Below the pieces are notes generated by a model. It made no database searches. It saw only the letters and a list, made by a program, of their open reading frames with translations, and had not been told where the DNA came from. The translations under genes and the position numbers were made by a program. Positions 23,019 to 24,001 of a stretch of 24,001 bases of DNA are shown here, in pieces. Source of the stretch: Candidatus Falkowiibacteriota bacterium (GTDB taxonomy: Bacteria > Patescibacteriota > Patescibacteriia > Patescibacteriales > UBA12465). The stretch spans positions 1 to 24,001 of the forward strand of contig CAIZYV010000060.1 of NCBI GenBank assembly GCA_903937325.1, in the 5' to 3' direction. The first letter of the stretch is position 1. Every line of letters begins with the position of its first letter.

Positions 23019-24001
23019 TTATATCTTTGTTTTTACTGGGGATTTTACCTCAGCTAATTTTTTTTCCAATTTATCTAAATCTAAAGTTTTTAATTCCAAA
23101 GACAAGACTTTTAAAATAAATTCGCCAGCATCGAAACTATTATCTTTTATACCATCGCTCCTTTTTCCACTATCCTTGTGCCTTTGATATTTTTCAACAA
23201 GATTAGATAATAATTTAAATAAAAACCTAGACATCTCATCAGTTATAGCTTTTAAGCCTATTTTTTTACCCGGCTTATCAAGTTTAATAAATGGCAAGCC
23301 CCAAAATATATAAATATTTTTGTATTTTTCTTTTTTTATCCTTTTATTAATGTTATGTACTGCACAAACTAATTCCATATTATCTTTTAAAATCATCCTG
23401 TAAAAAGATTCTGCTGAAATTTTTGCAATATCGTCTCCTATATTCCAAAGAGTGCCTATATATCCACGAACGCCACGTCCCGTCCATTGGCTGGCAATTT
23501 CATCCCAGGAAGAACATGAGTTATTAAAAACGATTGGTGATGTTTGGCCAGCTAAATAATGAAAATTACACTGATGAATATTATCAAGACATTCAATGTG
23601 TCCGAAATAAGGAATGTACCCGTGGTGTTTTACTGACACTATCTTATCTTCTACGTGGTCTTTAGATGAAGCTAATTCTTCAATATGTTTATATGCGGAT
23701 TCGCCTATATTAGCAGCGGACAAATCTTCACTACCCCATTTATATCCATCTAATCTTGAAAAAATTAATTTTGAAGTTACACCAATTAATGGCTCTCCCT
23801 TACTATCTACGTGCATAGTATTTTCAAAATCTATTATTTCATAATATTCTAAGACATGTTTTTCTCCGTTTTCATCTACAAAATCTCTCCTGACAAAATT
23901 ACCATCTAAGTGACCGCCGTGGCTTCCAATATGCAAAACATCATAAGGAAATTGACTAATATAATTTACAAAATTATATCTAGTAGAAGAATGTTCTTGT
24001 C
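23019..24001 (-). CDS. CHAT-domain (caspase-like) peptidase, C-terminal part (cut by window edge)
   Basis: The frame stays open to the right edge; 327 residues are visible. Upstream of LHIGSHGG the protein reads ISQFPYDV, so the gene really continues outside. The catalytic His lies in YDVLHIGSHGG and the catalytic Cys in IVFNNSCSSW about 145 residues later. RGVRGYIGTLWNIGDDIAKI is the typical CHAT segment after the Cys. A C-terminal helical, Lys/Glu-rich tail of about 85 residues follows the fold. The long, His-containing insert between His and Cys is larger than in a minimal CHAT domain. CHAT proteases are cysteine endopeptidases of clan CD, found in toxins and defence systems, usually activated by a partner or an N-terminal domain; that part is outside the window. 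Confidence 0.85.
   Translation of the reverse strand, partial: QEHSSTRYNFVNYISQFPYDVLHIGSHGGHLDGNFVRRDFVDENGEKHVLEYYEIIDFENTMHVDSKGEPLIGVTSKLIFSRLDGYKWGSEDLSAANIGESAYKHIEELASSKDHVEDKIVSVKHHGYIPYFGHIECLDNIHQCNFHYLAGQTSPIVFNNSCSSWDEIASQWTGRGVRGYIGTLWNIGDDIAKISAESFYRMILKDNMELVCAVHNINKRIKKEKYKNIYIFWGLPFIKLDKPGKKIGLKAITDEMSRFLFKLLSNLVEKYQRHKDSGKRSDGIKDNSFDAGEFILKVLSLELKTLDLDKLEKKLAEVKSPVKTKI

Overview
The window looks like a chromosomal segment of a small-genome bacterium, most likely a member of the Patescibacteria (Candidate Phyla Radiation, Parcubacteria-like). This is an inference from gene content: a compact, outer-membrane-free type IV pilus operon, many short conserved-looking proteins without recognisable function, LamG-type surface proteins, and almost no Shine-Dalgarno sequences in an AT-rich genome. 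No rRNA, tRNA, insertion sequence or CRISPR array was seen.

Layout. 1-5949 (minus strand) is a type IV pilus assembly cluster, transcribed pilM, pilN, pilO, a small membrane protein in the PilP position, pilB, pilC, then a major-pilin-like gene cut by the left edge. The pilin has its own promoter, a 5' UTR hairpin and the only strong Shine-Dalgarno sequence I found. From 6120 to 11714 the genes run on the plus strand: a membrane-anchored beta-propeller-like protein, a ComF-type phosphoribosyltransferase, a T-box riboswitch with terminator controlling a TGS-less threonyl-tRNA synthetase, then a three-gene set of membrane thioredoxin-like protein, CPVC membrane protein and a hypothetical. From 11782 to 14294 (minus) come a hypothetical whose 5' end lies in a repeat-like sequence, a malic enzyme, and a secreted protein with a Lys/Glu-rich repeat. 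A MATE exporter follows on plus (14435-15847). A 56-residue four-cysteine protein and a triple-LamG surface protein lie on minus (15874-18154). A plus-strand gene (18360-20075) encodes an unusual fusion of a winged-helix domain, an unassigned helical middle and a PEP-synthase-type phosphohistidine swivel domain.

20162-24001 (minus) reads as an accessory region of independently transcribed genes, each with its own hairpin terminator: a STAS-like protein, the Maf pyrophosphatase, a small membrane protein that may be frameshifted, a DnaJ-domain protein with a repeated beta tail, and a CHAT (caspase-like) protease running off the right edge. Three of these have a -10 box only 10-12 nt from the start codon, suggesting nearly leaderless mRNAs.

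Together the pilus genes and ComF suggest surface attachment and perhaps DNA uptake. The thiol pair, LamG protein and four-cysteine protein suggest an exported surface proteome. The most unusual items are the HTH-swivel fusion, the short thrS T-box leader, the HiPIP-like small protein, and the CHAT / DnaJ / small-protein neighbourhood. All promoter calls are by-eye matches and all family assignments come from motif recognition; no database search was possible.
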